A DNA stretch of 32,256 bases from an uncultured Lewinella sp. (GTDB lineage: Bacteria > Bacteroidota > Bacteroidia > Chitinophagales > Saprospiraceae), in assembly GCA_937949535.1 (NCBI GenBank), contig CALEDI010000013.1:1-32256 (forward strand), read 5' to 3'. Below, piece after piece: positions 15,005-22,585 of this stretch; positions within the stretch are counted from its first letter, which is position 1; every line of letters starts with the position of its first letter. Both the position numbers and the translations under genes were made by a program. The notes beneath the pieces were generated by a model, which saw only the letters and a program-made list of their open reading frames with translations, was not told the origin of the DNA and ran no database searches.

Positions 15005-16141
15005 CTAGAGGGTTATTTCAAGGTGAGAGATGATGTCGTAATCTTCGTTATAGTGCTTATGTAAAAAACTGTTGTTTCCTTTTTTCCAGAGTTTGTCTGC
15101 GGTTTTGTCAACTACTTCGATCAATACTTTTTCGTTGTAGCAGACAACCGGCGAGGCTTGATCTATTCGGCCAGTACTCATGAAGTTGATGCAAGAGCAC
15201 CACTTAGAGCAGCGTGCCTCAAGCTTGCAGCCTCGGCATTCGACCTTTTCTTTTTCTGAAAGCTCGTGCAAATACGCTTGGCAAGCGGTATCGAAGCCCG
15301 TATTCACGTGCCCTATCATGAATTCAGGTAAGGACTGCGTTTTCACGAACTGTATGCAAGGGTAAAGCTCCCCGTTTGGCGCAATAGAAAACTGCTTGGT
15401 ACCAAGCAGGCACCGTTCGCTGGCCGCAATCGGCTTATAGGTTCTGGAGCGGATTCTTTCGTCGAAAAAACTCAAGTAAAAACGCTCGTTTGCTTTCATT
15501 TTCTGAACATACCATTGCCCTAGTTTTTCGTATGATTTCTTCAGTATTCCGAAGTGCTCCGGCTGCCAGTCTGCAGAATAGTCTAGTGTAGTCGTGATGT
15601 ACCTAAACCCAAGGTCGAAGATGTAAGCGACGGACTCGCTTACTTGCGAAGCGGTATCTGGAGAAATTACGCAAGTGACGTTAGTGGCCGGGTTCTTACG
15701 CAGCATGGTTTCGGCCGCAGCTTCTACTTTGTGTGATGTTGGTTTGCCGCCTGCGTCCAAACGATGTGCATCATGTATGTCGGGGTGTCCGTCTATGCTT
15801 AAGGACACAAATACATTGTTTGAATAGAGCTTAGCCATCAGGCCTTCCGTCATTAGGGTGCCGTTGGTGCTCATCTGATAAGTAACCTCAAAATTCGTCC
15901 ACTCCGAGCATACCTCGATGATGTAAAATATCTTTTCTACCTCAATCAAAGGCTCGCCGCCAAAAAACGTGACGTGCAGTTTTGTCGTCTCCAAGCGTAA
16001 CATTTCGGCCTCAATGAATCGTAAAGACTGGTCTATCGTACTGTAGTCCATCGCTAACGGTATTTTTTCACCGGTATAGCAATAGCTGCAGCGTAGATTA
16101 CAATGGTGGGTCAAGTGAAAAGTTACCGAAAGTGCAGTCAT
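15005..16141 (-). CDS. Radical SAM/SPASM enzyme, peptide- or protein-maturase type
   Basis: A 378-residue protein from the ATG at 16141; an earlier in-frame TTG at 16174 is rejected because the ATG directly precedes the conserved start. The radical SAM motif CNLRCSYCY (Cys14, 18, 21) binds the cluster that cleaves S-adenosylmethionine. FFGGEPL and SLSIDGHPDIHD are typical of the SPASM-type subfamily. The C-terminal part has a full set of SPASM cysteines (RCLLGTKQFSIAPNGELYPC, then ECRGCKLEARCSKWCSC, and VVCYNE) for two auxiliary iron-sulfur clusters. This pattern is that of enzymes that modify peptides or proteins (thioether, cyclophane or formylglycine formers). No sulfatase is nearby, and the co-transcribed exported protein downstream is the obvious candidate substrate. 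No small precursor peptide is seen around it. Confidence 0.9.
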   Translation of the reverse strand: MTALSVTFHLTHHCNLRCSYCYTGEKIPLAMDYSTIDQSLRFIEAEMLRLETTKLHVTFFGGEPLIEVEKIFYIIEVCSEWTNFEVTYQMSTNGTLMTEGLMAKLYSNNVFVSLSIDGHPDIHDAHRLDAGGKPTSHKVEAAAETMLRKNPATNVTCVISPDTASQVSESVAYIFDLGFRYITTTLDYSADWQPEHFGILKKSYEKLGQWYVQKMKANERFYLSFFDERIRSRTYKPIAASERCLLGTKQFSIAPNGELYPCIQFVKTQSLPEFMIGHVNTGFDTACQAYLHELSEKEKVECRGCKLEARCSKWCSCINFMSTGRIDQASPVVCYNEKVLIEVVDKTADKLWKKGNNSFLHKHYNEDYDIISHLEITL

Positions 16142-16209
16142 AAAAGTCTGGCGTTGAACGCCTAAATATAACAAATAACGAGGAAGACTTTAGTCTCTTT
16201 GACCGTGCA

Positions 16210-18537
16210 CTAGTACAGCAGCTTTAGCTTAAGGTTCTCTTCCACTACGATTTTACCTGAGTTCGTAATCGTATTGTTTGCGTGAGAATTGTTTTTGGCT
16301 CCCCAAAGCTGAGCAATTACCCGAACGGGGTTATTTCGGAAGGTATTATTGTCGATTGTTACATTGATGATGCCGTAAGTGTTCAACAAAGGGCCACGCT
16401 CGTTGCGGCCACAGTTGGTAAAAGTGCTACCTCTGACGGTCAGCGTGCCACCTACCGTTGATTCGTCGTAGCCTCCTCTGTAGTAATCAACTACGTTCTG
16501 GGTGATGCCATCGAAAGTACAGTTAGCAATGATGATGTTCTCGGCGTTGTACTCGCCCTTGTCCTCCGTTTCTTCAGACAGTTCGATGCCATTCGTACAG
16601 TTGCGGAAGGTCGAGTTTTCGAAGCGAAGGAATTCGGAAAAGGAGTATTTATAGCCTTTCAGGAGGTAGTCAAAACCACTCACTTCGCTGTTCTTTACCG
16701 TAAGGTTGTAGAGGCTAGACATACCTTCTTTGAGGCTGGCGAAAGCAGACTGAGACTTTCCTCCCACCAGCTTTACCCCGTCGAGGGTGAGCTTACCACC
16801 TGGGTGCATAGCGAATGCTGGCGTACCGGCTGGGCCGGAGTACGTAATCGTGGTTTTTGCGGCTGCGTCGGCAGACTTCACGGTCAGTAATTTGTCGATA
16901 GATAACGACTCGGTCAAGGTATAGTTATTGGCCGCCAGGGTGATGATGTCACCAGGTTGGGCTGCTTTGAGTGCTGCAATCAGTTCGGGGGTTGTGGCTG
17001 CATTGTGGTTTTCGGCACTCATCTCTCGCTCGCTCGCGTCGTACCAGTCTGGGCCGTACTTGTTGAGGTCTAGCAGGTTGGGCTTAAAACCACTGGCTCC
17101 ACTGACGGCACCGGGTGCATTACTGCTTGTACGGGAGGAGCCGAAGAGGTCTTTATCGAATTTCTCGAATTCGAATCCGCTGTACAGCTCTACTCCGGAA
17201 AGGTCAGTATCAGGTACGTAAACACCGGCTTCTACTTCCTTGACACCAAAATCGTGGGCAACGAAACCATCTGTCGGTTCAAAAGCACCGCCCTGATTGT
17301 TAACAACGTTACTGGCGAACAGAATACCGTCGATCTTGTCGTGCGCAACTAAGGGCTCCGGGTCGGCAGTTTCGTTATAGATGAGGTTGTTGGCGACGGT
17401 AGTGCGGATGGGCGCCTCGGAGCGAATCTCGGAGGCTGGCAAGACGTCTTTCTGGTCTACATTAGAACCTATCCCGAATTGTAGCGGCGACTTGCAATTG
17501 ATCCAGGAGTTATGAGCAACTACTACATCCGTCACCTGAATATAGCGATTGAGGGGCGACTTAGGTATGCCGTTCATTACCGCCAGCGGGCTGCGGAAGC
17601 TGCCAGCCACAAGGCCGTAGAAGTAGTTATTGGTTACGATATGCCCACTACCGATTAGACGAATGCCGCCGAAGGCGGTGGATTTTCCGTCGCCGATAAA
17701 GTAGTTTCCATCCACCGTACAGTAGTTGCCGTGGCGGGTTACGAGCGAGCCTTCGCTGTGGTAGAAGACGTTGTTGCGGAACTCGTTGAAGTTGGTCTTA
17801 CTGGAGATTACTTCGACCTCGCCGTTGCAGCGATCAAACAAGTTATCGGTTACCTGAGTATGGCTCGGTGCCATGGAAGTGTAGCTGTTACCAATCTGGA
17901 TCGTTTCAGCGCTGGGGCCACCCTTTGGCGGGCGGGGCCCGAAGTGATTAGCGTTGATCTTGTGGTAGTTCTTGATGCTCTGGTTGCCCTCTAGGTCGAC
18001 GCGGATGGTAGGTCCCCGATTAGATTTTCCGGTGATGTAACAGTGGTCGAGCTGGTTATGACGGCCTCTGAAGCTAACCCAAATATCGGTCTGGTTACGC
18101 TGCGGCTTGTTGAAACCGTCGATAACACAGTTCGTAACACGGCAGTGGTTGGCTGGCTTGTCGTCGTCTGTGGCATAACGAATCACAGAACGCGAGGGGG
18201 AGTAGCCGTTGGTGAAGGTAAGGCCGTCAACCACGAGGTGGTCGCCGCCGAAACTGAGGTTAGACTGCCCTTGGAGGATGACCTCGCCCGGGGTTTCCGC
18301 CCGCAGGGTAATGGGCTCACCTTCGGCACCATTGGCCTCGAAGTGAATCTCAAGGTCGTTCCAGCTACCGTTGGCGAGCGTGATCACGTCTCCGGGAGTG
18401 GCCGCTTTGATGGCCTCTTTAAGCTCTTCGGCCGTAGTAACTTTAGTTCCGGAGCCGAGGCTTCCCACAGTAGAGGATTGCTCGCAGGTGCACAAAAAAA
18501 AGGATAGCAGAAATAGCGGTAGAAATCGGGTTTGCAT
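16210..18537 (-). CDS. PL6-family alginate lyase (poly-beta-D-mannuronate lyase type), lipoprotein
   Basis: A 775-residue two-domain parallel beta-helix protein. The N-terminus (MQTRFLPLFLLSFFLCTC) is a lipoprotein signal, probably lipidated at Cys18. Residues about 30-470 match polysaccharide lyase family 6: the catalytic pair Lys247 and Arg268 is 21 residues apart, with Glu240 and Glu242 as calcium ligands, the same relative spacing as in the studied PL6 enzyme AlyGC (Glu213, Glu215, Lys220, Arg241). Residues about 500-775 form a second beta-helix domain, as in AlyGC. It cleaves alginate by beta-elimination at the cell surface or in the periplasm. No SusC/SusD pair or other alginate genes are in the window, so it is separated from a typical utilisation locus. 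The radical SAM gene begins 68 bases after its stop. Confidence 0.92.
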   Translation of the reverse strand: MQTRFLPLFLLSFFLCTCEQSSTVGSLGSGTKVTTAEELKEAIKAATPGDVITLANGSWNDLEIHFEANGAEGEPITLRAETPGEVILQGQSNLSFGGDHLVVDGLTFTNGYSPSRSVIRYATDDDKPANHCRVTNCVIDGFNKPQRNQTDIWVSFRGRHNQLDHCYITGKSNRGPTIRVDLEGNQSIKNYHKINANHFGPRPPKGGPSAETIQIGNSYTSMAPSHTQVTDNLFDRCNGEVEVISSKTNFNEFRNNVFYHSEGSLVTRHGNYCTVDGNYFIGDGKSTAFGGIRLIGSGHIVTNNYFYGLVAGSFRSPLAVMNGIPKSPLNRYIQVTDVVVAHNSWINCKSPLQFGIGSNVDQKDVLPASEIRSEAPIRTTVANNLIYNETADPEPLVAHDKIDGILFASNVVNNQGGAFEPTDGFVAHDFGVKEVEAGVYVPDTDLSGVELYSGFEFEKFDKDLFGSSRTSSNAPGAVSGASGFKPNLLDLNKYGPDWYDASEREMSAENHNAATTPELIAALKAAQPGDIITLAANNYTLTESLSIDKLLTVKSADAAAKTTITYSGPAGTPAFAMHPGGKLTLDGVKLVGGKSQSAFASLKEGMSSLYNLTVKNSEVSGFDYLLKGYKYSFSEFLRFENSTFRNCTNGIELSEETEDKGEYNAENIIIANCTFDGITQNVVDYYRGGYDESTVGGTLTVRGSTFTNCGRNERGPLLNTYGIINVTIDNNTFRNNPVRVIAQLWGAKNNSHANNTITNSGKIVVEENLKLKLLY

Positions 18538-18676
18538 GATAGTCAGTTATAAAGTAATGTGGATAAAACGATGTGAAAGGTGGTCGCCCCAGGATTAAGC
18601 AGAGGATAAAAGAAAGTAGCAATCGTGGGCGTAATGATCAACGATGCACAAAGATGAACATCTCCACCCAATAACC

Positions 18677-18798
18677 CAATGGATTGGTCAACCAATTTCT
18701 CGTTAAATCCTGACTTTGTGTCATATTCCTTATTGGTCTGTAAAGACCAAAGTTGTAGTAGGGTGCTGGTAGGGGTAAAACTTATTTGCCTATCTTAG
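18677..18798 (+). promoter_or_regulatory. Control region of the DUF433 gene: inverted repeats and -7 box
   Basis: Between divergent alginate lyase and DUF433 genes lie overlapping palindromes CCAATGGATTGG (about 18677-18688) and ATTGGTCAACCAAT (18683-18696), and a hairpin TTGGTCT/AGACCAA with GTAA loop (18733-18750). All share a TTGGT half-site. TATCTTAG at 18791-18798 is a -7-like box 34 bases before the ATG. Palindromes next to an antitoxin gene suggest operators, but this is unproven. The rest of 18538-18832 holds nothing recognisable. Confidence 0.45.
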
Positions 18799-18832
18799 GC
18801 GTTACTAGAAGAGGTTAACCAAATCAATCACC

Positions 18833-19171
18833 ATGACCAAGTTTCAAGAAACTTTACAGTTTGCAAAATCTCTCGGGCCGAGAGAAAAGCTTGACTTGCT
18901 AAAGGCTGTTTTTGCGGATACTTTCGTACAAGAATCGGCTAATGAAGGCATTGAAAAAACAGTTGATGTTTGTGGAGGTAGTGCAAGAATCAAGAATACT
19001 AGAATACCAGTCTGGAGCATTGTTGAAGCTAAAAAAATGAATTTTGGTGACGACCGTATCCTAGCTTCATACCCCGCAATTTCGCTCATTGACATCGAAA
19101 ACGCACTGGTGTACTACGCACGAAATAGAAAGGAAGTTGAGCTTGACCTAGTTGAAAACAACGAGGCATGA
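18833..19171 (+). CDS. DUF433-family antitoxin-like protein
   Basis: A 112-residue protein. The C-terminal half matches DUF433 (GGSARIKNTRIPVWSIVEAKKM, then ILASYPAISLIDIENALVYYARNRKEVE), a winged-helix-like domain usually found as antitoxin beside a PIN-like DUF5615 toxin. The N-terminal 45 residues form an extra helical region. Its TGA overlaps the ATG of the next frame (ATGA), the classic toxin-antitoxin arrangement. The downstream toxin frame appears truncated, so this may be an orphan antitoxin. Its base composition is lower in G+C than folC or the lyase, in keeping with acquisition. Confidence 0.85.
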   Translation: MTKFQETLQFAKSLGPREKLDLLKAVFADTFVQESANEGIEKTVDVCGGSARIKNTRIPVWSIVEAKKMNFGDDRILASYPAISLIDIENALVYYARNRKEVELDLVENNEA

Positions 19172-19260
19172 TTCCAATTCTGATGGGAGACGAAAATTTT
19201 GACCTTCCCGTGGTTAAAGGCCTTCGCGCGCTAGTGGCTTGTCAAGTAGATGCAATTGTA
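19168..19260 (+). pseudogene. Truncated DUF5615/PIN-like toxin remnant
   Basis: The frame starts at an ATG overlapping the antitoxin stop. It gives MIPILMGDENFDLPVVKGLR and about ten further residues, which resemble the N-terminus of DUF5615 toxins ('LLxDENLP..vv..LR'). It then runs without a break into the antisense strand of folC; the frame stays open to 19392 but the residues beyond about 19260 are folC shadow. The usual toxin is about 110-120 residues and carries later catalytic acids, none of which are present. I read this as a toxin cut off at the 3' end of folC by deletion or rearrangement. Confidence 0.6.
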
Positions 19261-20565
19261 TTACAAAACCTCCCCCACCGTAAAAATACTCCCACCCACA
19301 AACACCACCCCATCAGTAGTCTCCCGAGCGCATGCATCTGTTTTTGCCTGCTCGAAACCAGCTTTGACGGAGGGGTAAACCTCGCCCTCTAACCCAAACT
19401 CCTTAGCGGTAGCTTGCAGATCATCGGCCGGCAACCCACGCGGAATATCCGCCTTAACGAAGTAGTAGGTTGCAGCTTGCGGGAAGAGCGGTAGGGCCTT
19501 GCTCAAGTCTTTATCATTGACGACGCCGAGCACAATGTGCAACGGCTTCCCCATCGCCACCAAGCGTTCAATCACCGGCACCAAGCCTTCTGTATTGTGC
19601 GCACTATCAGCGATGCAGAGTGGTTTGCGGTGCTGAAGCACCTGCCAGCGACCGAGGTAATACGTGCTCTTCGCCACCTGCTTCCAACCAAACTGGATCG
19701 ACTTACCGCTCACCTCAAAACCGTTGCCGTGTAGGAGCAGCAGGGCCGCGTAGGCCGTGAGCAGGTTTTTGCTCAGGTGTGGCCCGTCTAGGTCGGAGCC
19801 GATGATGAGGCCCGCTTCTGCGCTCGGCAGGCCAATGGAGAAATACTTGAGGTTGTCCATCCCGCGCATCCCGACCAGGTTGATGTCGTAGGCTTGATCG
19901 GCGAAGATGAGTTGGCTGCGGTTGGCGCGGGCGAGTGCCTTGAACACCTCCGTCGTCTCCGTTTGCGTTTCACCGACGATGACGGGGACGCCGGGCTTGA
20001 TGATGCCGCCCTTCTCTCCGGCAATCTCCGGCAAGGTCTCGCCAAGAAACTGCGTATGGTCTAGCCCGATGTTGGTGATAACGGAGAGCACGGGCGTGAT
20101 CACGTTCGTACTGTCTAGCCGCCCGCCAAGGCCAACCTCGATAATGCACCAGTCTGGTTTTTGCTGCGCAAAATAATCGAAGGCCATCGCGACGGTGATC
20201 TCGAAGAAGCTCGGCTCAATGGCCAGCTCCGCTGCGCGGAGGCGCTCAACGAAGTCTATGACCGCTTCCTCGGAAATGAACTCGGCGTTGATCTTGATGC
20301 GTTCGCGGAAGTCTTTGTAGTGGGGGCTGGTGTACATCGCTACGCGCTGCCCGTGGGCCTGGAGGGCGGCGGCCAGCAGGTGGCAGGTGGTTCCCTTGCC
20401 GTTCGTTCCGGCTACGTGGACGCAGCGGAGCTGCTCATGGGGGTTGCCGAGCCATTCGAGCAGTGCCCGGATGTTGGTCAGGTCTTTCTTCATCGCGGTG
20501 GCTCCGGCGCGTTGGTACATAGGGAGCTGGGTGAAGAGGTAGTCTAGCGTAGCCTGGTAGGTCAT
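19261..20565 (-). CDS. folC: Bifunctional folylpolyglutamate/dihydrofolate synthase
   Basis: A 434-residue Mur-ligase-family enzyme that adds glutamate to folates (and, in bifunctional forms, glutamate to dihydropteroate). The ATG at 20565 (MTYQATLDYLFTQLPMYQ) is chosen because it matches the family start; the frame is open further to 20634. The P-loop is at 51-60 (VAGTNGKGTT). Other family blocks are MYTSPHYKDFRERIKIN, EVGLGGRLDSTNVI, TNIGLDHTQFLGETLPEIAGEKGGIIKPGVPVI and DSAHNTEGL. The C-terminus GSIFTVGEVL is the normal family ending, so the gene is complete even though a toxin remnant abuts its stop codon on the other strand. The region before its start holds a 54-bp palindrome. Confidence 0.95.
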   Translation of the reverse strand: MTYQATLDYLFTQLPMYQRAGATAMKKDLTNIRALLEWLGNPHEQLRCVHVAGTNGKGTTCHLLAAALQAHGQRVAMYTSPHYKDFRERIKINAEFISEEAVIDFVERLRAAELAIEPSFFEITVAMAFDYFAQQKPDWCIIEVGLGGRLDSTNVITPVLSVITNIGLDHTQFLGETLPEIAGEKGGIIKPGVPVIVGETQTETTEVFKALARANRSQLIFADQAYDINLVGMRGMDNLKYFSIGLPSAEAGLIIGSDLDGPHLSKNLLTAYAALLLLHGNGFEVSGKSIQFGWKQVAKSTYYLGRWQVLQHRKPLCIADSAHNTEGLVPVIERLVAMGKPLHIVLGVVNDKDLSKALPLFPQAATYYFVKADIPRGLPADDLQATAKEFGLEGEVYPSVKAGFEQAKTDACARETTDGVVFVGGSIFTVGEVL

Positions 20566-20670
20566 GTGTGAAAATCTTCCTCGTGAGTTGCAAAGTTGCG
20601 CGTTATTGTGGGTATCTAGTGGGCCAGCCAGCAAGTTTCGTTGCTCATAGGGAGGGGGATTGGTTTTTCG

Positions 20671-20724
20671 TGTAGGTACACCTTTTGCATATAAACATGT
20701 TTATATGCAAAAGGTGTACCTACA
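20671..20724. repeat. Perfect 54-bp palindrome
   Basis: The two 27-base halves are exact reverse complements with no spacer, centred on CATATAAACATGTTTATATG. It lies between folC and the lipoprotein gene and ends directly against the lipoprotein stop codon (TGA complement at 20725-20727). No T-run follows on either strand in the position expected of an intrinsic terminator, although TTTTT precedes it at 20664-20668. Confidence 0.95.
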
Positions 20725-21369
20725 TCATTCCCTCCCAACCAACCGAACCCCCACATAAGGCCGAACCTCCAGCCAGAAAGCAGTAGTGTCAATGCTCTCG
20801 CCGTAAAACTCGGTGAGTGAGGGGAGATAGAAGTCGATGACTTCTTGGTCCATCCGAAGCGGGATGCCGGTATTGTTCATGAGGTGAACGCCGGCAGTAT
20901 CGAACTGGTAGAGGGCGGCGTTTTGGGTGAGGCCGGTTTTTTGCAGGCTGGTGGAGAGGAGGACCTCTTCGGTAAGGCTTGCGGAGCGGAGGAAGACGTA
21001 CTGGTTGGTGTCTCCGGTTTCAACGAGCTTGGCGCCTAGGGCATCCAGTAGGTTGGTGAGTACGGCGGGGTCTTCCGGCTCATGGCCGTTTTTAGGGACA
21101 ACAACTATGCTTTGCTGTCCCAGCCCTGTTGTTTGAGATTGCAACCATTGCACCTGCGTGCTCGCCAAATACTCCACAATAGCCGCCGCGCCACCGTTGA
21201 GCACTACCCCACCCTGTTTGTGGTTGTATTGCTGAAACGCCTCGGCGTCAAAGCCTTTCGGCAGTGGCTGCCGGACGACCGACACCACTTCGTTGTCCAG
21301 CAAAACATCCGGCCCGTTGCCAGCGCAAGCCGGGAGCAGGAGCAAAAACACGAGCAATCGTTGTACCAT
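20725..21369 (-). CDS. Lipoprotein of unknown function
   Basis: A 214-residue protein from the ATG at 21369 (MVQRLLVFLLLLPAC), giving a lipoprotein signal with Cys15. The frame extends to 21420, but that would put 17 residues before the signal, so it is rejected. The mature part starts AGNGPDVLLDNEVVSVVRQPLPKGFD and has no motif I recognise. It contains a mix of beta strands and helices (AAAIVEYLASTQVQWLQSQ; YQFDTAGVHLMNNTG) and no further membrane segment. It is divergent from the TPR gene at 21424, with 54 bases between starts. A perfect palindrome immediately follows its stop codon. Confidence 0.75.
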   Translation of the reverse strand: MVQRLLVFLLLLPACAGNGPDVLLDNEVVSVVRQPLPKGFDAEAFQQYNHKQGGVVLNGGAAAIVEYLASTQVQWLQSQTTGLGQQSIVVVPKNGHEPEDPAVLTNLLDALGAKLVETGDTNQYVFLRSASLTEEVLLSTSLQKTGLTQNAALYQFDTAGVHLMNNTGIPLRMDQEVIDFYLPSLTEFYGESIDTTAFWLEVRPYVGVRLVGRE

Positions 21370-21423
21370 AAGTGGTTTGGTGTTGTTAGTAAGCAACACA
21401 CAAACGAACCAAAAGACCATTTA

Positions 21424-21750
21424 ATGTCTCGCAAAGCTCAGATTCAGGCCATGCTGGCCGATGCCCCCACCGATGCCTTCCTCCGTTTTGCCCTCGCCAA
21501 GGAGCATGAGAAGGAGGGCGATGACGCAGGTGCAAGGGAAATCTATACCGCATTGCTCTCCGACCAGCCCGAATACGTAGGCACCTACTACCACCTCGGT
21601 AAAACCCTAGAGCGGTTGGAGGAAGACCGTGAGGCCTGGCGCATTTACTCCGAAGGCATCGCCGTCACGAAGCGACTGGGAGAAAAACACGCCATGAGCG
21701 AGCTGGCCGGGGCCCGGTTGGAGCTGGGGGATGAAGAGGATTTTTTATAG
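21424..21750 (+). CDS. Small tetratricopeptide-repeat protein
   Basis: A 108-residue soluble protein. The ATG at 21424 (MSRKAQIQAMLADAPTDAFLRFALAKEHEKEGD) is chosen over upstream in-frame starts that overlap the divergent lipoprotein gene. About two TPR units are visible: residues 15-48 (FLRFALAKEHEKEGDDAGAREIYTALL) and 49-82 (YVGTYYHLGKTLERLEEDREAWRIYSEGI), followed by a capping helix. Such short TPR proteins are common and conserved in Bacteroidota and probably act as protein-interaction modules; the partner is unknown. A bidirectional hairpin at 21776-21806 separates it from the convergent HU gene. Confidence 0.85.
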   Translation: MSRKAQIQAMLADAPTDAFLRFALAKEHEKEGDDAGAREIYTALLSDQPEYVGTYYHLGKTLERLEEDREAWRIYSEGIAVTKRLGEKHAMSELAGARLELGDEEDFL

Positions 21751-21770
21751 TAATGTAGTGCTGTAGTAAC

Positions 21771-21815
21771 CAAAAACGACCCACCCTCACAAGGAGAGCA
21801 GGTCGTATATCTTTT
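21771..21815. terminator. Bidirectional terminator between TPR and HU genes
   Basis: ACGACC at 21776-21781 pairs with GGTCGT at 21801-21806, with a CTC/GAG pair inside. On the minus strand it is followed by TTTTTGG, on the plus strand by ATATCTTTT, so it can serve both convergent genes. Confidence 0.6.
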
Positions 21816-21838
21816 CAGATAAATTTGGTCGGTTAAGA

Positions 21839-22111
21839 CTAGTTCAGGCTTTCGCTGAGTTTCTTACCGGGCTTGAATTTAGCGACGGTCTTAGCTTTGA
21901 TCTGAATGGTTTCGCCGGTACGGGGGTTACGGCCTTCGCGCGCTGGGCGCTCGTTGGCAGAGAAAGTACCGAAGCCGATTAGGCTGATGCTTTCGCCCTT
22001 CTTCAGCGCGCCTTGGATGGCGTCGAGAGTAGCGCTAAGTGCAGCTTCTGCTTGGCTCTGGGTAAGGCCAGCGTTGTCGGCGATAGACGCCACGAGTTCT
22101 CCTTTATTCAT
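21839..22111 (-). CDS. HU-family DNA-binding protein
   Basis: A 90-residue histone-like protein, the standard HU length. The ATG at 22111 (MNKGELVASIADNAGLTQSQAEAAL) matches the family start; the 12-residue extension to 22147 is rejected. The helical dimerisation part is residues 1-45. The hallmark strand LIGFGTFSANERPAREGRNPRTGE is followed by the DNA-gripping arm and the closing FKPGKKLSESLN. HU bends and compacts DNA. A promoter with TTG and AATATTTG 20 bp apart lies just upstream. Confidence 0.96.
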   Translation of the reverse strand: MNKGELVASIADNAGLTQSQAEAALSATLDAIQGALKKGESISLIGFGTFSANERPAREGRNPRTGETIQIKAKTVAKFKPGKKLSESLN

Positions 22112-22144
22112 TGGTTCAGGATTTTGGTTATGGAATAAGAGCGG

Positions 22145-22175
22145 CAAATATTGGTCGGAAGAAAGCCTCTTGCAA
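22145..22175 (-). promoter_or_regulatory. HU promoter (TTG, 20 bp, AATATTTG)
   Basis: On the minus strand, TTG (complement of 22173-22175) and AATATTTG (complement of 22145-22152) are 20 bp apart, matching the Bacteroidota promoter with one mismatch in the -7 box. The ATG follows after 33 bases. Confidence 0.55.
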
Positions 22176-22270
22176 CATTTTTCGCCTAAATTTTCATTTT
22201 ATGAACGATTTATGTGCTCAAATGCCCAAATTTGGCGTTCTCAAAGGCAAAAGCACAACCACAACAACGT

Positions 22271-22468
22271 ATGAAACAGCTCCGAGTTTACTATCTGGTC
22301 ATTCTTATCGCCGCGTCTTTCACCTTTATTTCTACGGGGTGCGCGCGCAAATCTGGCTGTCTCGCCATCGAAAAAACGACCAAAACCGCACTGAAAAAGA
22401 ACGGCAAGCCACGCAAGAAGGCATCCTCCGGTTTGTTTGACAAGAAGACCCAGCGGAAGATGAGGTAG
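22271..22468 (+). CDS. Small basic lipoprotein
   Basis: A 65-residue protein from the ATG at 22271 (MKQLRVYYLVILIAASFTFISTGC), with a clear lipoprotein signal and lipid-modified Cys24. The mature part is about 40 residues and strongly basic (TTKTALKKNGKPRKKASSGLFDKKTQRKMR). No known domain. A basic lipoprotein of this size could contact the outer-membrane inner leaflet, peptidoglycan or nucleic acid; function unknown. The frame extends upstream to 22214 but that would displace the signal. Confidence 0.65.
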   Translation: MKQLRVYYLVILIAASFTFISTGCARKSGCLAIEKTTKTALKKNGKPRKKASSGLFDKKTQRKMR

Positions 22469-22512
22469 AAGCGTAGCGCACTTTACTATCCGTTGCCAAT
22501 CAACCTCTCCCC

Positions 22513-22530
22513 GCACCTGCGGCCGCGCCC
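22513..22530 (+). repeat. 18-bp GC-rich motif, copy 2
   Basis: Exact copy of GCACCTGCGGCCGCGCCC, here in the convergent gap between the small lipoprotein and the DUF5916 gene. It is preceded by CCAATCAACC, similar to the CGAATCAACC before copy 3. Confidence 0.8.
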
Positions 22531-22585
22531 TAATTATGAAGGTAACATGAGTCTTCCTGAATCATTAGATGGCCATGTTTGTCCC

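Noticed and set aside
15005-16141. Anaerobic sulfatase-maturating enzyme
   Set aside because: The C-terminal cysteine pattern ends in CSKWCSC rather than the CxGGCPK type, and no sulfatase gene is nearby; not fully excluded.
19261-19392. C-terminal part of the toxin-like frame
   Set aside because: It is the reverse strand of folC codons and shows no similarity to a DUF5615 toxin.
20671-20724. Ordinary intrinsic terminator
   Set aside because: No T-run follows the palindrome on either strand and there is no loop spacer.
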